From Rhizobium aethiopicum (GTDB lineage: Bacteria > Pseudomonadota > Alphaproteobacteria > Rhizobiales > Rhizobiaceae), in contig NZ_FMAJ01000005.1 in NCBI RefSeq assembly GCF_900094625.1, forward strand, positions 186,001 through 250,000: DNA of 64,000 nt, given 5' to 3'. Position 1 is the first letter of the stretch; the number at the start of each line of letters is the position of its first letter. Below, piece by piece: positions 1-9,812 of this stretch. Both the position numbers and the translations under genes were made by a program. The notes under the pieces were generated by a model. That model worked only from the letters and a program-made list of their open reading frames with translations, was not told the origin of the DNA and made no database searches.

Positions 1-2
1 AC

Positions 3-122
3 GCGAGCCCAATGATATGCCAATGCGGCCGCGGCACTTTCGACGCGGGGCTATGGCGCGATAGCGTCTATTCCCGTGAGAAAAGAGGTTCTGGCATGTC
101 TGAGCAAGAGGTTGACGGATGA
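3..122 (+). CDS. possible 3' end of an upstream gene (partial)
   Basis: The frame starting at base 3 stays open for 39 codons and ends with a TGA at 120-122 that overlaps the ATG of the next gene (ATGA, 119-122). That overlap is typical of coupled genes in an operon. The fragment is too short for me to recognise a family, so it may equally be untranslated DNA. Confidence 0.25.
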   Translation, partial: ASPMICQCGRGTFDAGLWRDSVYSREKRGSGMSEQEVDG

Positions 123-823
123 AACATGCGTTGGTGACGGGTGGCGGTCGCGGTATCGGTCTTGCGGCCGCCCTGGCGCTTCGGGACGCAGGCTATCGTG
201 TGACGGCGACCGGGATCGATGCCGCCGAAATCGATGTCATGCCGAAGAGGGAAGGCCTTGCCGGCGTCGTGCTCGACGTGCGTGACCAGGCCTCCGTCGA
301 TAGGCTGGTCGGTTCCTTCGACAGGCTCGATGCGGTGGTCAACTGTGCCGGCCTCATCCGGCGTGGCGGCGCGGAGTTTGATCCCGCCACATTCGCGGAG
401 GTCATCGACGTCAATCTCTCGGGCACGATGCGGGTTTGCGTCGCGGCCAGGCCGCTGCTGGCGCGAGAGGGCGGCGCGATCGTCAATACCGCTTCCATGC
501 TGTCCTTCTTCGGCGGACCTGCCGTGCCTGCCTACACTGCCAGCAAGGGCGGCATAGCACAGCTCACCAAATCGCTGGCCGTCGCCTGGGCGGCGGACAA
601 GATCAGGGTCAACGCGGTGGCGCCCGGCTGGATCGCCACCGAGCTGACACGTCCCCTCTACGAAGACGCAAGCCGAGCAGAGCCTATCCTGCAGCGCACC
701 CCGATGCGCCGCTGGGGCAAACCGGAAGACGTCGCCGGCCCGATCGTCTTCCTGTGCTCGGAAGCGGCCGGCTTCACGACCGGCGTCATCCTGCCGGTCG
801 ATGGCGGCTATGCCGCAGCATGA
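119..823 (+). CDS. SDR family NAD(P)-dependent oxidoreductase
   Basis: This 234-residue protein is a classical short-chain dehydrogenase. It has the N-terminal cofactor motif TGGGRGIG (residues 7-14), the NCAG motif, a catalytic serine in NTASM and the YTASK active-site Tyr/Lys pair, followed by the PGWIATEL stretch. Length is slightly short of the usual 245-260. An AAGAGG ribosome binding site lies 8 nt before the ATG. It is followed after 14 nt by a cupin gene in the same direction, so the two probably form an operon. The substrate cannot be read from the sequence. A sugar, sugar acid or polyol is likely given the neighbouring carbohydrate transporter operon. Confidence 0.9.
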   Translation: MKHALVTGGGRGIGLAAALALRDAGYRVTATGIDAAEIDVMPKREGLAGVVLDVRDQASVDRLVGSFDRLDAVVNCAGLIRRGGAEFDPATFAEVIDVNLSGTMRVCVAARPLLAREGGAIVNTASMLSFFGGPAVPAYTASKGGIAQLTKSLAVAWAADKIRVNAVAPGWIATELTRPLYEDASRAEPILQRTPMRRWGKPEDVAGPIVFLCSEAAGFTTGVILPVDGGYAAA

Positions 824-837
824 AAAAGAGAGGTTCC

Positions 838-1326
838 ATGGCCTACCAATCTGTCCACCCTATGTCGCCGCCCGAAATCGTCGTCGCTGCGGTTCCCGAA
901 GATGAACGGATCTGGGTTCCCCAGGCCCCCGATGTCTGGTTCCGCCCCCTGATGCTGAACACGCTGCAGGGCGGGTGGTGCAATCTCCTGCGGGTGCGGC
1001 GCGCGGGCATTCTCAGCCGTCATCGGCACCCCGGACCAGTCCACGGCTATGTCATCAAGGGCCGCTGGCGCTACCTCGAACATGATTGGATCGCCACCGA
1101 AGGATCCTACGTCTTCGAACCGCCGGGCGAGACCCATACGCTGACCGTGCCTGACGATGTCGAGGAGATGATCACCTTCTTCAACATTTCAGGCTGCATG
1201 TATTATGTCGATGAAAACGGCGAGCACACCGGCTTCGAGGACGTCTTCACCAAGATCGACATGTGCGCCGCCCATTATCAAAAGGTCGGCCTCGGCGCCG
1301 ATTTCGTGAACCAGTTCGTCCGATAG
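838..1326 (+). CDS. cupin protein of the 2,4'-dihydroxyacetophenone dioxygenase family
   Basis: This 162-residue single-domain cupin starts at the ATG at 838. Its metal-binding residues are visible in SRHRHPGPVHGYVIKG (the H-x-H pair and the following Gly-rich strand) and in the second cupin motif around EPPGETHTL. The family is named after a dioxygenase cleaving a ketone side chain, but most rhizobial members are uncharacterised. Its position directly after an SDR gene suggests that it handles a carbonyl product of that enzyme, or is a sugar-acid-binding cupin. An in-frame extension upstream of 838 is open but overlaps the SDR gene and lacks family similarity, so I rejected it. Confidence 0.8.
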   Translation: MAYQSVHPMSPPEIVVAAVPEDERIWVPQAPDVWFRPLMLNTLQGGWCNLLRVRRAGILSRHRHPGPVHGYVIKGRWRYLEHDWIATEGSYVFEPPGETHTLTVPDDVEEMITFFNISGCMYYVDENGEHTGFEDVFTKIDMCAAHYQKVGLGADFVNQFVR

Positions 1327-1398
1327 CGTGATGAGCCGATCGGCATCCTTCCGGCGGGCGGGATGACATCCTCACCACCCGCCGCCGAAACGTTATTG

Positions 1399-2298
1399 CT
1401 ACTCCTTCACCGCGCCTGTCATCGAAGACACGTAATAGTCGACGAAGAAGGAATAGAGGATGACCACAGGCAGCGAGCCGAACAGTGCCCCCGCCATCAG
1501 CGATCCCCATTCGAAGACGTCACCGCGCACCAGTTCGGTGAGGACGCCGACCGGTATGGTCTTGTTCTCCGAGGACTGAATGAATGTCAGCGCGTAGATG
1601 AACTCGTTCCACGAGAGCGTGAAGGCGAAGATGCCGGCCGAGATCAGGCCTGGTACCGCAAGCGGCAGAATGATCTTGACGAGGATCTGCCAGCGGTTGG
1701 CGCCGTCAACCAGCGCGCTTTCCTCGAGCTCGAACGGGATCGAGCGGAAATAGCCCATCAGCAGCCAGGTGCAGAAGGGAATGAGGAAGGTCGGATAGGT
1801 GAAGATCAGCGCCAGGCGCGAGTCGTAGATGCCGAGCTTGAAGACGATGAAAGCAAGCGGGATGAACAGGATCGACGGCGGAATGAGATAGGCGAGAAAG
1901 ATGACGAGGCCGATCTGCCGCGAGCCGGTGAAACGCACCCGCTCGATCGCATAGGCGCCGAACACCGAGGCCACCAGCGACAGCGCCGTCGACCCCACGG
2001 CCACCAGCATCGTGTTCCACAGCCAGCCGGGATAGGATGTTTCGAGGAACAGGTATTGGATGTGGTCGAGCGTCGGGCCGACCACCCAGAAGGGGCTGTA
2101 GTTGTTGTAGTCCGTCAGCTGCTCGTTCGGCTTCACGGCGGTGATCGCCATCCAGTAAAAGGGAAAGAGCAGCACGAAAACGAAGACCGCCATCGGCAGG
2201 TAAAGCATCACTACGCGCCGCGGCAGGCGGTTCAGATAGCTCATGCCCTCGGCATTGTCGGTCAGGACCTCATCGGCCGTTTTGAGATTGGTCGACAT
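1399..2298 (-). CDS. carbohydrate ABC transporter permease, MalG type
   Basis: This 299-residue inner-membrane protein has about six transmembrane helices. The family EAA loop is present as ELEESALVDGANRWQILVKI, followed by LPLAVPGLISAGIF. It is the last gene of a leftward operon (denD-like, SDR, ATPase, binding protein, permease, permease). It would pair with the MalF-type permease 10 bp upstream to form the channel of a CUT1-class importer energised by the MalK-like ATPase at 4906-5973. The substrate is unknown; a sugar, polyol or sugar acid fits the associated dehydrogenases. Confidence 0.93.
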   Translation of the reverse strand: MSTNLKTADEVLTDNAEGMSYLNRLPRRVVMLYLPMAVFVFVLLFPFYWMAITAVKPNEQLTDYNNYSPFWVVGPTLDHIQYLFLETSYPGWLWNTMLVAVGSTALSLVASVFGAYAIERVRFTGSRQIGLVIFLAYLIPPSILFIPLAFIVFKLGIYDSRLALIFTYPTFLIPFCTWLLMGYFRSIPFELEESALVDGANRWQILVKIILPLAVPGLISAGIFAFTLSWNEFIYALTFIQSSENKTIPVGVLTELVRGDVFEWGSLMAGALFGSLPVVILYSFFVDYYVSSMTGAVKE

Positions 2299-2308
2299 TG
2301 TTTCCTCC

Positions 2309-3235
2309 TTAATCCTGGCCGCCCTGCTGCCATTTGCGGCGTTGCAGACCGAAGAAGCTGAACATGATGGCTCCGAGCAGGAAGGGCACCATGGCGACGG
2401 CGATGGCCGCGCCCTCGCCGAGCTGCCCGCCCGGAATACCGCGCTGGAAGGAGAGTGTGGCCATCAGATGGGTGGCGTTGACCGGCCCGCCCTTGGTCAG
2501 CACGTAGATCAGCTGGAAATCCGTGAAGGTGAAGAGCACCGAGAAGGTCATGACGACGGCGATGATCGGCGTCAGCATCGGCAGTGTGACATAGCGGAAA
2601 CGCTGCCAGCTCGTCGCACCGTCGAGCGAGGCTGCCTCCTGCAGCGAGGCCGGAATGGTCTGCAGACCGGCGAGCAGGGAGATCGCCACAAAGGGGATGC
2701 CGCGCCAGACATTGGCGACGATGACCGATATGCGTGCATTCGTGGGATCACCGAGGAAGTTGATCGGCGCGTCGATCAGCCCAAGCTTCATCAGCGACCA
2801 CGAGACGATCGAGAACTGGGAATCGTAGATCCACCAGAAGGCCAGCGCCGAAAGAACCGTCGGAACCACCCAGGGCAACAGCACAATCGCCCGGAAGAAG
2901 GATTTGAACGGAAGATGCTGGTTCAGGAGCAGCGCCAGCCAGAGGCCGAGCGCGAATTTCAGCGCCGAGGCGATGACTGTGTAAAGGATGGTGTTGAAGA
3001 CCGACAGCCAGAAAACCGCGTCGTCTGCCAGGAACTGGTAGTTCTCCAGGCCTATGAAGATGCCGTCCCGGCCGATCCGCGTGTCGGTAAAACCAAGCCA
3101 GACGCCAAGCCCCAGGGGATAGGTGAGAAAGCAGACGAGGAACACGGCAGCCGGCAGCATGAAGAGGAAGCCGAGCACGTTGTTGTTCTGCATCAGCGAG
3201 GGGCCGCGCGTATCCCCTGATTTCAAGGTCGACAT
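2309..3235 (-). CDS. sugar ABC transporter permease, MalF type
   Basis: This 308-residue protein has hydrophobic segments throughout and the EAA-loop signature SLQEAASLDGATSWQRFRYVTLP. It is the MalF-like half of the importer. I chose the start at 3235 (MSTLKSGD...) because a GGAGA ribosome binding site lies just upstream. An upstream in-frame ATG at 3313 would add 26 residues without similarity and without a ribosome binding site. It is separated from the upstream binding-protein gene by 183 bp containing two strong hairpins, which probably set lower permease expression. Confidence 0.92.
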   Translation of the reverse strand: MSTLKSGDTRGPSLMQNNNVLGFLFMLPAAVFLVCFLTYPLGLGVWLGFTDTRIGRDGIFIGLENYQFLADDAVFWLSVFNTILYTVIASALKFALGLWLALLLNQHLPFKSFFRAIVLLPWVVPTVLSALAFWWIYDSQFSIVSWSLMKLGLIDAPINFLGDPTNARISVIVANVWRGIPFVAISLLAGLQTIPASLQEAASLDGATSWQRFRYVTLPMLTPIIAVVMTFSVLFTFTDFQLIYVLTKGGPVNATHLMATLSFQRGIPGGQLGEGAAIAVAMVPFLLGAIMFSFFGLQRRKWQQGGQD

Positions 3236-3325
3236 TGCTTGTCTCCAGATTGCATTCAGTCCTGATGCATGTCGCCTGGAAGTGTGCAGCGGTTCCGGGA
3301 CAACGACATGCATGAAAACAAGGAA

Positions 3326-3367
3326 CTAAAGCGCGGCATGGATCAAATCTGATGTGACGCGCTTTAG
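3326..3367. repeat. palindromic intergenic hairpin (CTAAAGCGCG / CGCGCTTTAG)
   Basis: A perfect 10-bp inverted repeat, CTAAAGCGCG at 3326-3335 and CGCGCTTTAG at 3358-3367, flanks a 22-nt loop in the gap between the binding-protein and permease genes. It resembles small rhizobial intergenic palindromes, but I cannot show other copies in this window. Confidence 0.55.
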
Positions 3368-3373
3368 AGGCTC

Positions 3374-3402
3374 GCGGCATGCCCGGATATCGGGCATGCC
3401 GC
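3374..3402 (-). terminator. intercistronic stem-loop after the solute-binding protein gene
   Basis: A perfect 12-bp stem (GCGGCATGCCCG with CGGGCATGCCGC) and a 5-nt loop begin 17 nt past the stop codon of the binding-protein gene. There is no clear T-run, so this is more likely an mRNA 3'-end stabiliser or attenuator giving more binding protein than permease than a full terminator. Confidence 0.6.
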
Positions 3403-3418
3403 ATGTCCCGGCTCCGGA

Positions 3419-4723
3419 TCAGACGCGGTAGTAGCGGTTCGCCCGGCGTTCGGCTTCCTTCATCGCGTCCTCGGGCGACTTCTGGCCGGTGACGGCGGCG
3501 GCATACATGTCGACCAGCACGTAGTCGGCCATGGTTGCCGCCGAGGCGTAGCCGAGCGGGCCGGCATAGCCGTTCGGGCGCAGCCTTTCCGAGGCGCGCG
3601 CATAGGGCGCGTGAACCGGATCGGCGGTCCAGACCGGGTTCTTGGCGAAGGCCTTGAGGGGCTGGCAGCAATAGGCGCTGGAGCCCTGGATCCAGGCATT
3701 CATCTGATCGGCTTCCATCATGAACTTGATGTAGGCCTTGGCCGCTTCCGGATATTTGCTGTGCTTGAAGAGCAGCAGCGAGCTCGTCTGGAAAAGCTCG
3801 ACGCTCTTGCCGACCGGTCCGATCGGGAAGTTCGTCGTGCGCATGTCCTTGGCGATGTCGGCGAGCTTCGGGTCGTTCTTCGCGGTGTAGTAGACCGAAA
3901 CCCCGTTGGCGATCAGCGATACCTGGCCAGCGAGGAAGGCGCGGTTGTTGTTGACGTCCTGCCAGCTTTCCGTGCCCGGAATGAAGGTTGCATAGAGCTC
4001 CTTGGCGTAGTTGATCGAGGCGAGCGTTTCCGGGCTGTTGATCGTGACCGTGCCGCTTTCATCGACCATTTTGCCGCCATGGCTCCAGAGCAGCCAATGG
4101 GCATAGTTGTTGCCGTCGCCGACGGCCTTGCCGTGCGGGAAGCCGGCGGGCGTGCCCTTTGCCTTCATCGCCTTGCAAAGCTCGAGGAAGCCTGCGGTAT
4201 CGTTCGGGAATTCGTTGAAGCCGGCCGCCTTCACATGGCTGTCGCGATAGACGACGGCATTGCCGATCGCCGTCAGCGGCATGGCGATGAAGGTGTCGCC
4301 ACGCGTGGCATAACCCTTTACGCCGTCGTACCAGCCCTCGTACTTGTTGCCGAGATAGTTGCCAAGTTCGGTGAGATCGACCAGCTTTTCCGGATATTGA
4401 TGCGCGTCGTCGAACCAGCACATGATGAGGTCCGGGCCGGAGCCGACATTGGCGGCAACCGCTGCCTTCGGACGGATGTCCTCCCAGCTCTCCTTGTCGA
4501 TGCGCACTTCCACACCGGTCGCTTCCGTGAACTTCTTGGTATTGGCGATCCAGGCATCCTCGTCGCCCTTCACGAAAGGCGTCCAGCGCAGCAGCCGCAG
4601 GCTCGCGCCGCTTTCCGGCGTATAGGTCGGTTCGGCCTGGGCCAGGGATGGCTTGATGCCGAGGCCGGCGACACCGGCAACGGCTGCCGATGCAGCAAGA
4701 AATTCACGTCTCTTGATCGTCAT
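3419..4723 (-). CDS. ABC transporter solute-binding protein, family 1, Tat-exported
   Basis: This 434-residue periplasmic sugar-binding protein starts at 4723, preceded by a strong AGGAGG 6 nt upstream. A longer open frame to 4891 has no similarity to the family. The N-terminus MTIKRREFLAASAAVAG carries a twin-arginine motif (RREFLAA) followed by a hydrophobic stretch and an AQA cleavage region, so export by the Tat pathway is likely. The mature part has the usual family-1 layout, with repeated aromatic residues in the ligand cleft region. It belongs to the leftward ABC operon between the ATPase and permease genes. Confidence 0.92.
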   Translation of the reverse strand: MTIKRREFLAASAAVAGVAGLGIKPSLAQAEPTYTPESGASLRLLRWTPFVKGDEDAWIANTKKFTEATGVEVRIDKESWEDIRPKAAVAANVGSGPDLIMCWFDDAHQYPEKLVDLTELGNYLGNKYEGWYDGVKGYATRGDTFIAMPLTAIGNAVVYRDSHVKAAGFNEFPNDTAGFLELCKAMKAKGTPAGFPHGKAVGDGNNYAHWLLWSHGGKMVDESGTVTINSPETLASINYAKELYATFIPGTESWQDVNNNRAFLAGQVSLIANGVSVYYTAKNDPKLADIAKDMRTTNFPIGPVGKSVELFQTSSLLLFKHSKYPEAAKAYIKFMMEADQMNAWIQGSSAYCCQPLKAFAKNPVWTADPVHAPYARASERLRPNGYAGPLGYASAATMADYVLVDMYAAAVTGQKSPEDAMKEAERRANRYYRV

Positions 4724-4905
4724 GAGATTCCTCCTCATAGAAACAGCGGGAGCAATTCTCCGGCATTCACCTCCCGCTTGGTGAACGGCGGTCTGGCATC
4801 CCGGCGGCGCAAGCTCCCAGGGAGGCTTGTGCCCCCCGTGGGTCGAATGCTTGCGCTCCGGCGGAACGGGAGACTCCTCCTCTCCGGTCATCCCGCCGGA
4901 TGGCG

Positions 4906-5973
<1,068 letters not shown>

Positions 5974-6038
5974 ACTCCCTCCTCCCAGATCATGAGCACT
6001 GCATATATGTCGTTTTCAGCCGGCGGCAGCCCGCCTCC

Positions 6039-6812
6039 TCACCCTCGCCCGACGAAGGGCATTTTCGTCGCCATGACAGTCATGGTCAGCACGTTGGCGC
6101 TGAGCGGCAGGCCGGCCATGTAGACGACCGCGTCGGCAATATGGGCCGGGTCGATCGTCGCCTCCGCCGCGATGCTGCCGTTGGCCTGCAGCACGCCGGC
6201 AGCGATCCTCGTCGTCATGTCGCTTGCGGCATTGCCGATATCGATCTGGCCGCAGGCGATGTCGAATTCGCGCCCGTCGAGGGCGGTGGATTTCGTCAGC
6301 CCTGTTATGGCGTGCTTGGTCGCCGTATAGGGCGCCGAATTCGGGCGCGGCGTGGTGGCCGAGACCGAGCCGTTGTTGATGATGCGGCCGCCCCGCGGGT
6401 TCTGGCTCTTCATCAGACGGAAGGCCTGCTGGGTGCAGAGGAAGGCGCCGGTTAGATTGGCGGCGACGATGGCGCTCCACTGCTCGAAGGAAACCTCTTC
6501 GAGCGGCACCCCCGGAACCGTGACGCCGGCGTTGTTGACCAAGAGGTCGAGCCGTCCGTATTTTTCCGCGATTGAATCGAACAGAGCCCGCACCGAAGCG
6601 GGATCGCCGACATCGGCGGGAACCGCGAAAAACTCAGCCTGCGTTTCACTGCCAAGCTCGCTCGCTGCCCTTTCAAGCACATCGGCCCGCCGTCCTGAAA
6701 TGACCACCCTGTAACCGGCGGCGCCAAGTCCGCGTGATATGGCACGCCCGACGCCGGTGCCGCCGCCGGTAACAAGCGCTATCCTTGCTTCTCCGCTCAC
6801 CGACATGCTCAT
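6039..6812 (-). CDS. SDR family oxidoreductase
   Basis: This 257-residue short-chain dehydrogenase has TGGGTGVG for cofactor binding (residues 15-22), NNAG, a serine in NNGSVS and the catalytic YTATK. The region after YTATK ([15 protein letters not shown]) differs from the standard PG motif, as in SDRs of the serine/sugar-acid type. Its start codon overlaps the stop of the denD-like gene by 4 bp, so translation is probably coupled. It likely oxidises or reduces an intermediate of the compound imported by the downstream transporter. Confidence 0.9.
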   Translation of the reverse strand: MSMSVSGEARIALVTGGGTGVGRAISRGLGAAGYRVVISGRRADVLERAASELGSETQAEFFAVPADVGDPASVRALFDSIAEKYGRLDLLVNNAGVTVPGVPLEEVSFEQWSAIVAANLTGAFLCTQQAFRLMKSQNPRGGRIINNGSVSATTPRPNSAPYTATKHAITGLTKSTALDGREFDIACGQIDIGNAASDMTTRIAAGVLQANGSIAAEATIDPAHIADAVVYMAGLPLSANVLTMTVMATKMPFVGRG

Positions 6813-7795
6813 GGAATTCTCCCGCCGAGTTCATCCTCGATATGCACCTGCAGAATCTCGTCGAAACTTGTCTCCGCCTTGAAGCCCAGGGAAGATGCTC
6901 TCTCGGCATCAAACTGGGTCGGCCAGCCGGCGACAATGCGTTCGATCACCGGATCGGGCACGCGCTTGATGAGGGCGACCGCCTTGTCGCCGGCCACGCG
7001 GCGCAAGGCTTCGATCTCTTCGGAGACCAGTGCGGAGAGGCCCGGCATGGTGAGGTTGCGCCGCGCGCCGATCCTTGCCGTATCGATCGTCGCCGCATGG
7101 ACGAAGAAGCCGACGGCCGCGCGCGGGCTTGCAAACCAGTGCCGCACACTGTCGCTGACGGGCAAGATGGCTTCCTTGCCGGCCAGCGGCTCACGCAGGA
7201 TGTTGGAGAAGAAACCGGAGGCCGCCTTGTTCGGCGCGCCGGGGCGCACGCAGATCGTCGGCAGCCTGATGCCGATGCCGTCGAAGATGCCGCGGCGCGA
7301 ATAGTCGGCGAGCAGCAGTTCGGCGATTGCCTTCTGCGTGCCGTAGCTCGTCAGCGGCGTGGTGAAGAATTCGTCCGGAATGACCTCCGGAAACGGCGTG
7401 CCAAAGACGGCGATCGAGGAGGCAAAGACGACGCGCGGCACATAGGCGCTCTTCAGGCCGAGCTGACGGATCGCATCGAACAGGGCGCGCGTGCCGTCGA
7501 GATTGACGGCGTAACCCTTATCGAAATCCGCCTCAGCCTCGCCGGAGACGATGGCGGCAAGATGGAAGATCAGTTCCGGCCGGCTTTCGACCAGCCTGTC
7601 GGCCGCGCCAGTGGCAGCCAGGTCGACCGTCAGTGCCGTGGAGACGTGCCGCAGCGCTTCCGGCAACGGCGGCTGAAAGGCGTCCACCAGCGTCAGCCGG
7701 GTGACGGGCCGGCCGAACGCGAGCGGCTCGCGCGCAATCCTGTCAACCAACTTGCGGCCGACCATACCGGCCGCGCCTATAATCATCACATGCAT
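6809..7795 (-). CDS. denD: NAD-dependent epimerase/dehydratase family protein, D-erythronate dehydrogenase-like
   Basis: This 328-residue protein has an extended-SDR fold: N-terminal [13 protein letters not shown] (Rossmann glycine motif), [12 protein letters not shown], a serine in FASSIAVFG and the catalytic YGTQK. The overall pattern, including [11 protein letters not shown] and [10 protein letters not shown], matches DenD-type D-erythronate dehydrogenases, which make 2-oxo-tetronate in acid-sugar catabolism. The usual OtnK/OtnC/OtnI partners are not beside it, so the real substrate may differ. It is the first gene of the leftward operon, transcribed away from the palindrome at 8095-8120. 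Confidence 0.75.
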   Translation of the reverse strand: MHVMIIGAAGMVGRKLVDRIAREPLAFGRPVTRLTLVDAFQPPLPEALRHVSTALTVDLAATGAADRLVESRPELIFHLAAIVSGEAEADFDKGYAVNLDGTRALFDAIRQLGLKSAYVPRVVFASSIAVFGTPFPEVIPDEFFTTPLTSYGTQKAIAELLLADYSRRGIFDGIGIRLPTICVRPGAPNKAASGFFSNILREPLAGKEAILPVSDSVRHWFASPRAAVGFFVHAATIDTARIGARRNLTMPGLSALVSEEIEALRRVAGDKAVALIKRVPDPVIERIVAGWPTQFDAERASSLGFKAETSFDEILQVHIEDELGGRIP

Positions 7796-8218
7796 ATCGG
7801 CTCTTCCTCCTGTCGGCCGGTGTCTTCGGTCAAGAACGCGCTGCTCGTCCTATTGTCCTTGCGGATGCTAGCCCGGCCCGGCGATCTGGAACCGCCCGCT
7901 CCGAATATGCCGGATGGAATTCAGACAGGTTTGCAACCTGTGGGTCAAGTCACCTTTCCTGATCCGCCGATGATAGGGTCGAACACTTTCGGGTGGAGGC
8001 TGCTCCGAAGCCTTGCCCACGCCCGTTACTTCCGGTCCGATGATCATGGCCCTTGCCTGTCTCCCGCATGGCTTTTTCTCCCGATGTCGAATGCTGTTAT
8101 CGATACCGGTATCGGTAACAACGCCTATTTTAGCCCTTTATGTCAAGTAGGGAGTGTTTTCCTTTTTTGAAAAAGAGCCTATGAATCTGACGTTGCCCGC
8201 TGGCGGGACAGTTCGACT
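7796..8218. other. divergent intergenic region (423 bp)
   Basis: This gap separates the leftward denD-like operon from the rightward LacI-family gene. Apart from the 26-bp operator palindrome at 8095-8120 I see no gene. The T-rich stretch around 8158-8166 lies between the operator and the regulator start and may be part of its promoter region. Confidence 0.6.
8095..8120. promoter_or_regulatory. LacI-family operator palindrome
   Basis: A 26-bp inverted repeat has the perfect 14-bp core CGATACCGGTATCG, and only one mismatched pair over its full length (TGTTAT / GTAACA outer arms). The central CG and the ATACCGGTAT core are typical of GntR/IdnR-like LacI operators. It lies between the denD-like operon and the lacI-type gene and probably controls both. 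Confidence 0.8.
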
Positions 8219-9232
8219 ATGGGGTCCGGTGCGATGCGTAAATCCACACTGGAAGAGGTTGCGGCTGCGGCCGGCGTCAGCAAGATGACGGCATCGCGCG
8301 CTCTTCGCGGCGCCGCCGACGTCTCCAAGGAGACTCGCGAAAAAGTGCTTCAGCAGGCCGAGCGCTTGAGCTATGTCGGCAATCGGCTGGCGCTCTCACT
8401 GTCGTCGCAGCGCACCAACCTCGTCGCCGTCGTCGTTCCCAGCATGTCCAATATCGTTTTTCCCGAAATGCTCGCCGGCATTTCCGCCGGGCTGCGAGGA
8501 TCCGGAATGCAGGCGGTGTTCGGCATCTCCGATTACGATATGGCGAAGGAACGCGAGATCATCCGCGACATGCTCTCCTGGCGGCCCGCCGCCATCATCG
8601 TGACCGGTCTCGATCAGCCGGCAGAAACGGTCAGGATGCTGCAGAATGCGGCCATCCCCGTGATCCAGCTGATGGACCTCGACGGCACGCCCGTCGATTT
8701 CAACGTCGGCCTCTCGCATGGCAAGGCCGGAGAAGAGATGGCAAAAGCGCTATTGGCCGCCGGCCGGCGGCGGTTCGGCTATATCGGCAGCGCGATCGAT
8801 AGGGATCTGCGGGCCGGCAAGCGGAAAGCCGGCTTCCAGAAGATCCTGCGCGAGAGCGGTCTTTCTTTCGTCGACGAGCGGTTCAACGCCGCCTATTCCT
8901 CGGTGGCGCACGGCAAGCGGCTGTCGATGTCGATGCTTGCGGCGACCAGGGATCTGGATTGCATCTATTATTCCAATGACGACATGGCGACGGGCGGCGT
9001 CTTTGCCTGTCTGGAGCTCGGCATTGCCAGCCCTGCGGAAATCCTCATTGCCGGATTCAACGGACTGGATGTCGCCAGCGCCCTGCCCGTCAGGATCGCG
9101 ACCTCGATTTCGCCACGGCGTCAGATGGGCGAGGTCGCCGCCGCGCTTCTGCTCGCTGCCAGCAACGGAGACGGAAGCCAGATATCCGAAAAAATTATTG
9201 CCTTCACTCCCGAGATCACCGGCGTCGATTGA
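8219..9232 (+). CDS. LacI family transcriptional regulator
   Basis: This 337-residue repressor has an N-terminal HTH (TLEEVAAAAGVSKMTASRAL) and hinge region, then a periplasmic-binding-protein-like effector domain with the usual VPSMSNIVFPEML and CIYYSNDDMATG motifs. The start is either the ATG at 8219 or the one at 8234 (MRKSTLEE); neither has a strong ribosome binding site. The protein resembles gluconate-type GntR regulators. With the near-perfect operator upstream, it probably represses the divergent ABC/dehydrogenase operon until the substrate or its first oxidation product appears. Confidence 0.92.
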   Translation: MGSGAMRKSTLEEVAAAAGVSKMTASRALRGAADVSKETREKVLQQAERLSYVGNRLALSLSSQRTNLVAVVVPSMSNIVFPEMLAGISAGLRGSGMQAVFGISDYDMAKEREIIRDMLSWRPAAIIVTGLDQPAETVRMLQNAAIPVIQLMDLDGTPVDFNVGLSHGKAGEEMAKALLAAGRRRFGYIGSAIDRDLRAGKRKAGFQKILRESGLSFVDERFNAAYSSVAHGKRLSMSMLAATRDLDCIYYSNDDMATGGVFACLELGIASPAEILIAGFNGLDVASALPVRIATSISPRRQMGEVAAALLLAASNGDGSQISEKIIAFTPEITGVD

Positions 9233-9242
9233 TTTCTCCCAG

Positions 9243-9716
9243 TTACTGGTCTCGATCGAGCTGTTTTAAGAGATCGGCAAGCATTGCGAGCTGGCCCTTG
9301 AGGATCTTGACCTCAGCCTCTGCGGTAGGAAACCATCCGGCACGGTCGACTTCGGGAAAACTTTGGATGCGGCCCGATCTCGGTGGCCATTCGATCTGAA
9401 ACCTTGAACTTCGCACCGTCTCGACATCAAGCGCTGCGTCCGCCTCCACCGACCAGACGACCACCACTTTTCCGCCTGGTTGGCGATATTCTCCAAGCCG
9501 GGCGAAGGTTCCTCGAATTTCGTATCCGAGTTCCTCCTGCGCCTCCCGGATCGCTGCCGACCGTTCGTCTTCACCGGCTTCGATCAATCCTTTCGGGATC
9601 GACCAGGCGCCCTCGTCTTTCTTCGCCCAGAACGGACCGCCGGGATGGACGAGCAGGACCTCCAGCCTCGTCTCGCATAGACGGTAGATGAGGAGCCCGG
9701 CGCTACGGACAGGCAT
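9243..9716 (-). CDS. NUDIX hydrolase
   Basis: This 157-residue protein carries a full NUDIX box: G, five residues, E, seven residues, then REAQEELG (in GLIEAGEDERSAAIREAQEE...). The N-terminal SAGLLIYR and VLLVHPGGPFW stretch is typical of small Nudix proteins that hydrolyse (di)nucleotide polyphosphates or cap-like substrates. It is convergent with the LacI-family gene (10 bp apart). The exact nucleotide substrate cannot be told from the sequence. Confidence 0.93.
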   Translation of the reverse strand: MPVRSAGLLIYRLCETRLEVLLVHPGGPFWAKKDEGAWSIPKGLIEAGEDERSAAIREAQEELGYEIRGTFARLGEYRQPGGKVVVVWSVEADAALDVETVRSSRFQIEWPPRSGRIQSFPEVDRAGWFPTAEAEVKILKGQLAMLADLLKQLDRDQ

Positions 9717-9812
9717 CGGCAGCTCCCGGGCTGATCATGGTCTCCTCCTCGACGACAACTTTCCGCGCGGTGGCGCGTTAGGGGTGACAGTCCCACAGAC
9801 GCGGAGAATACC

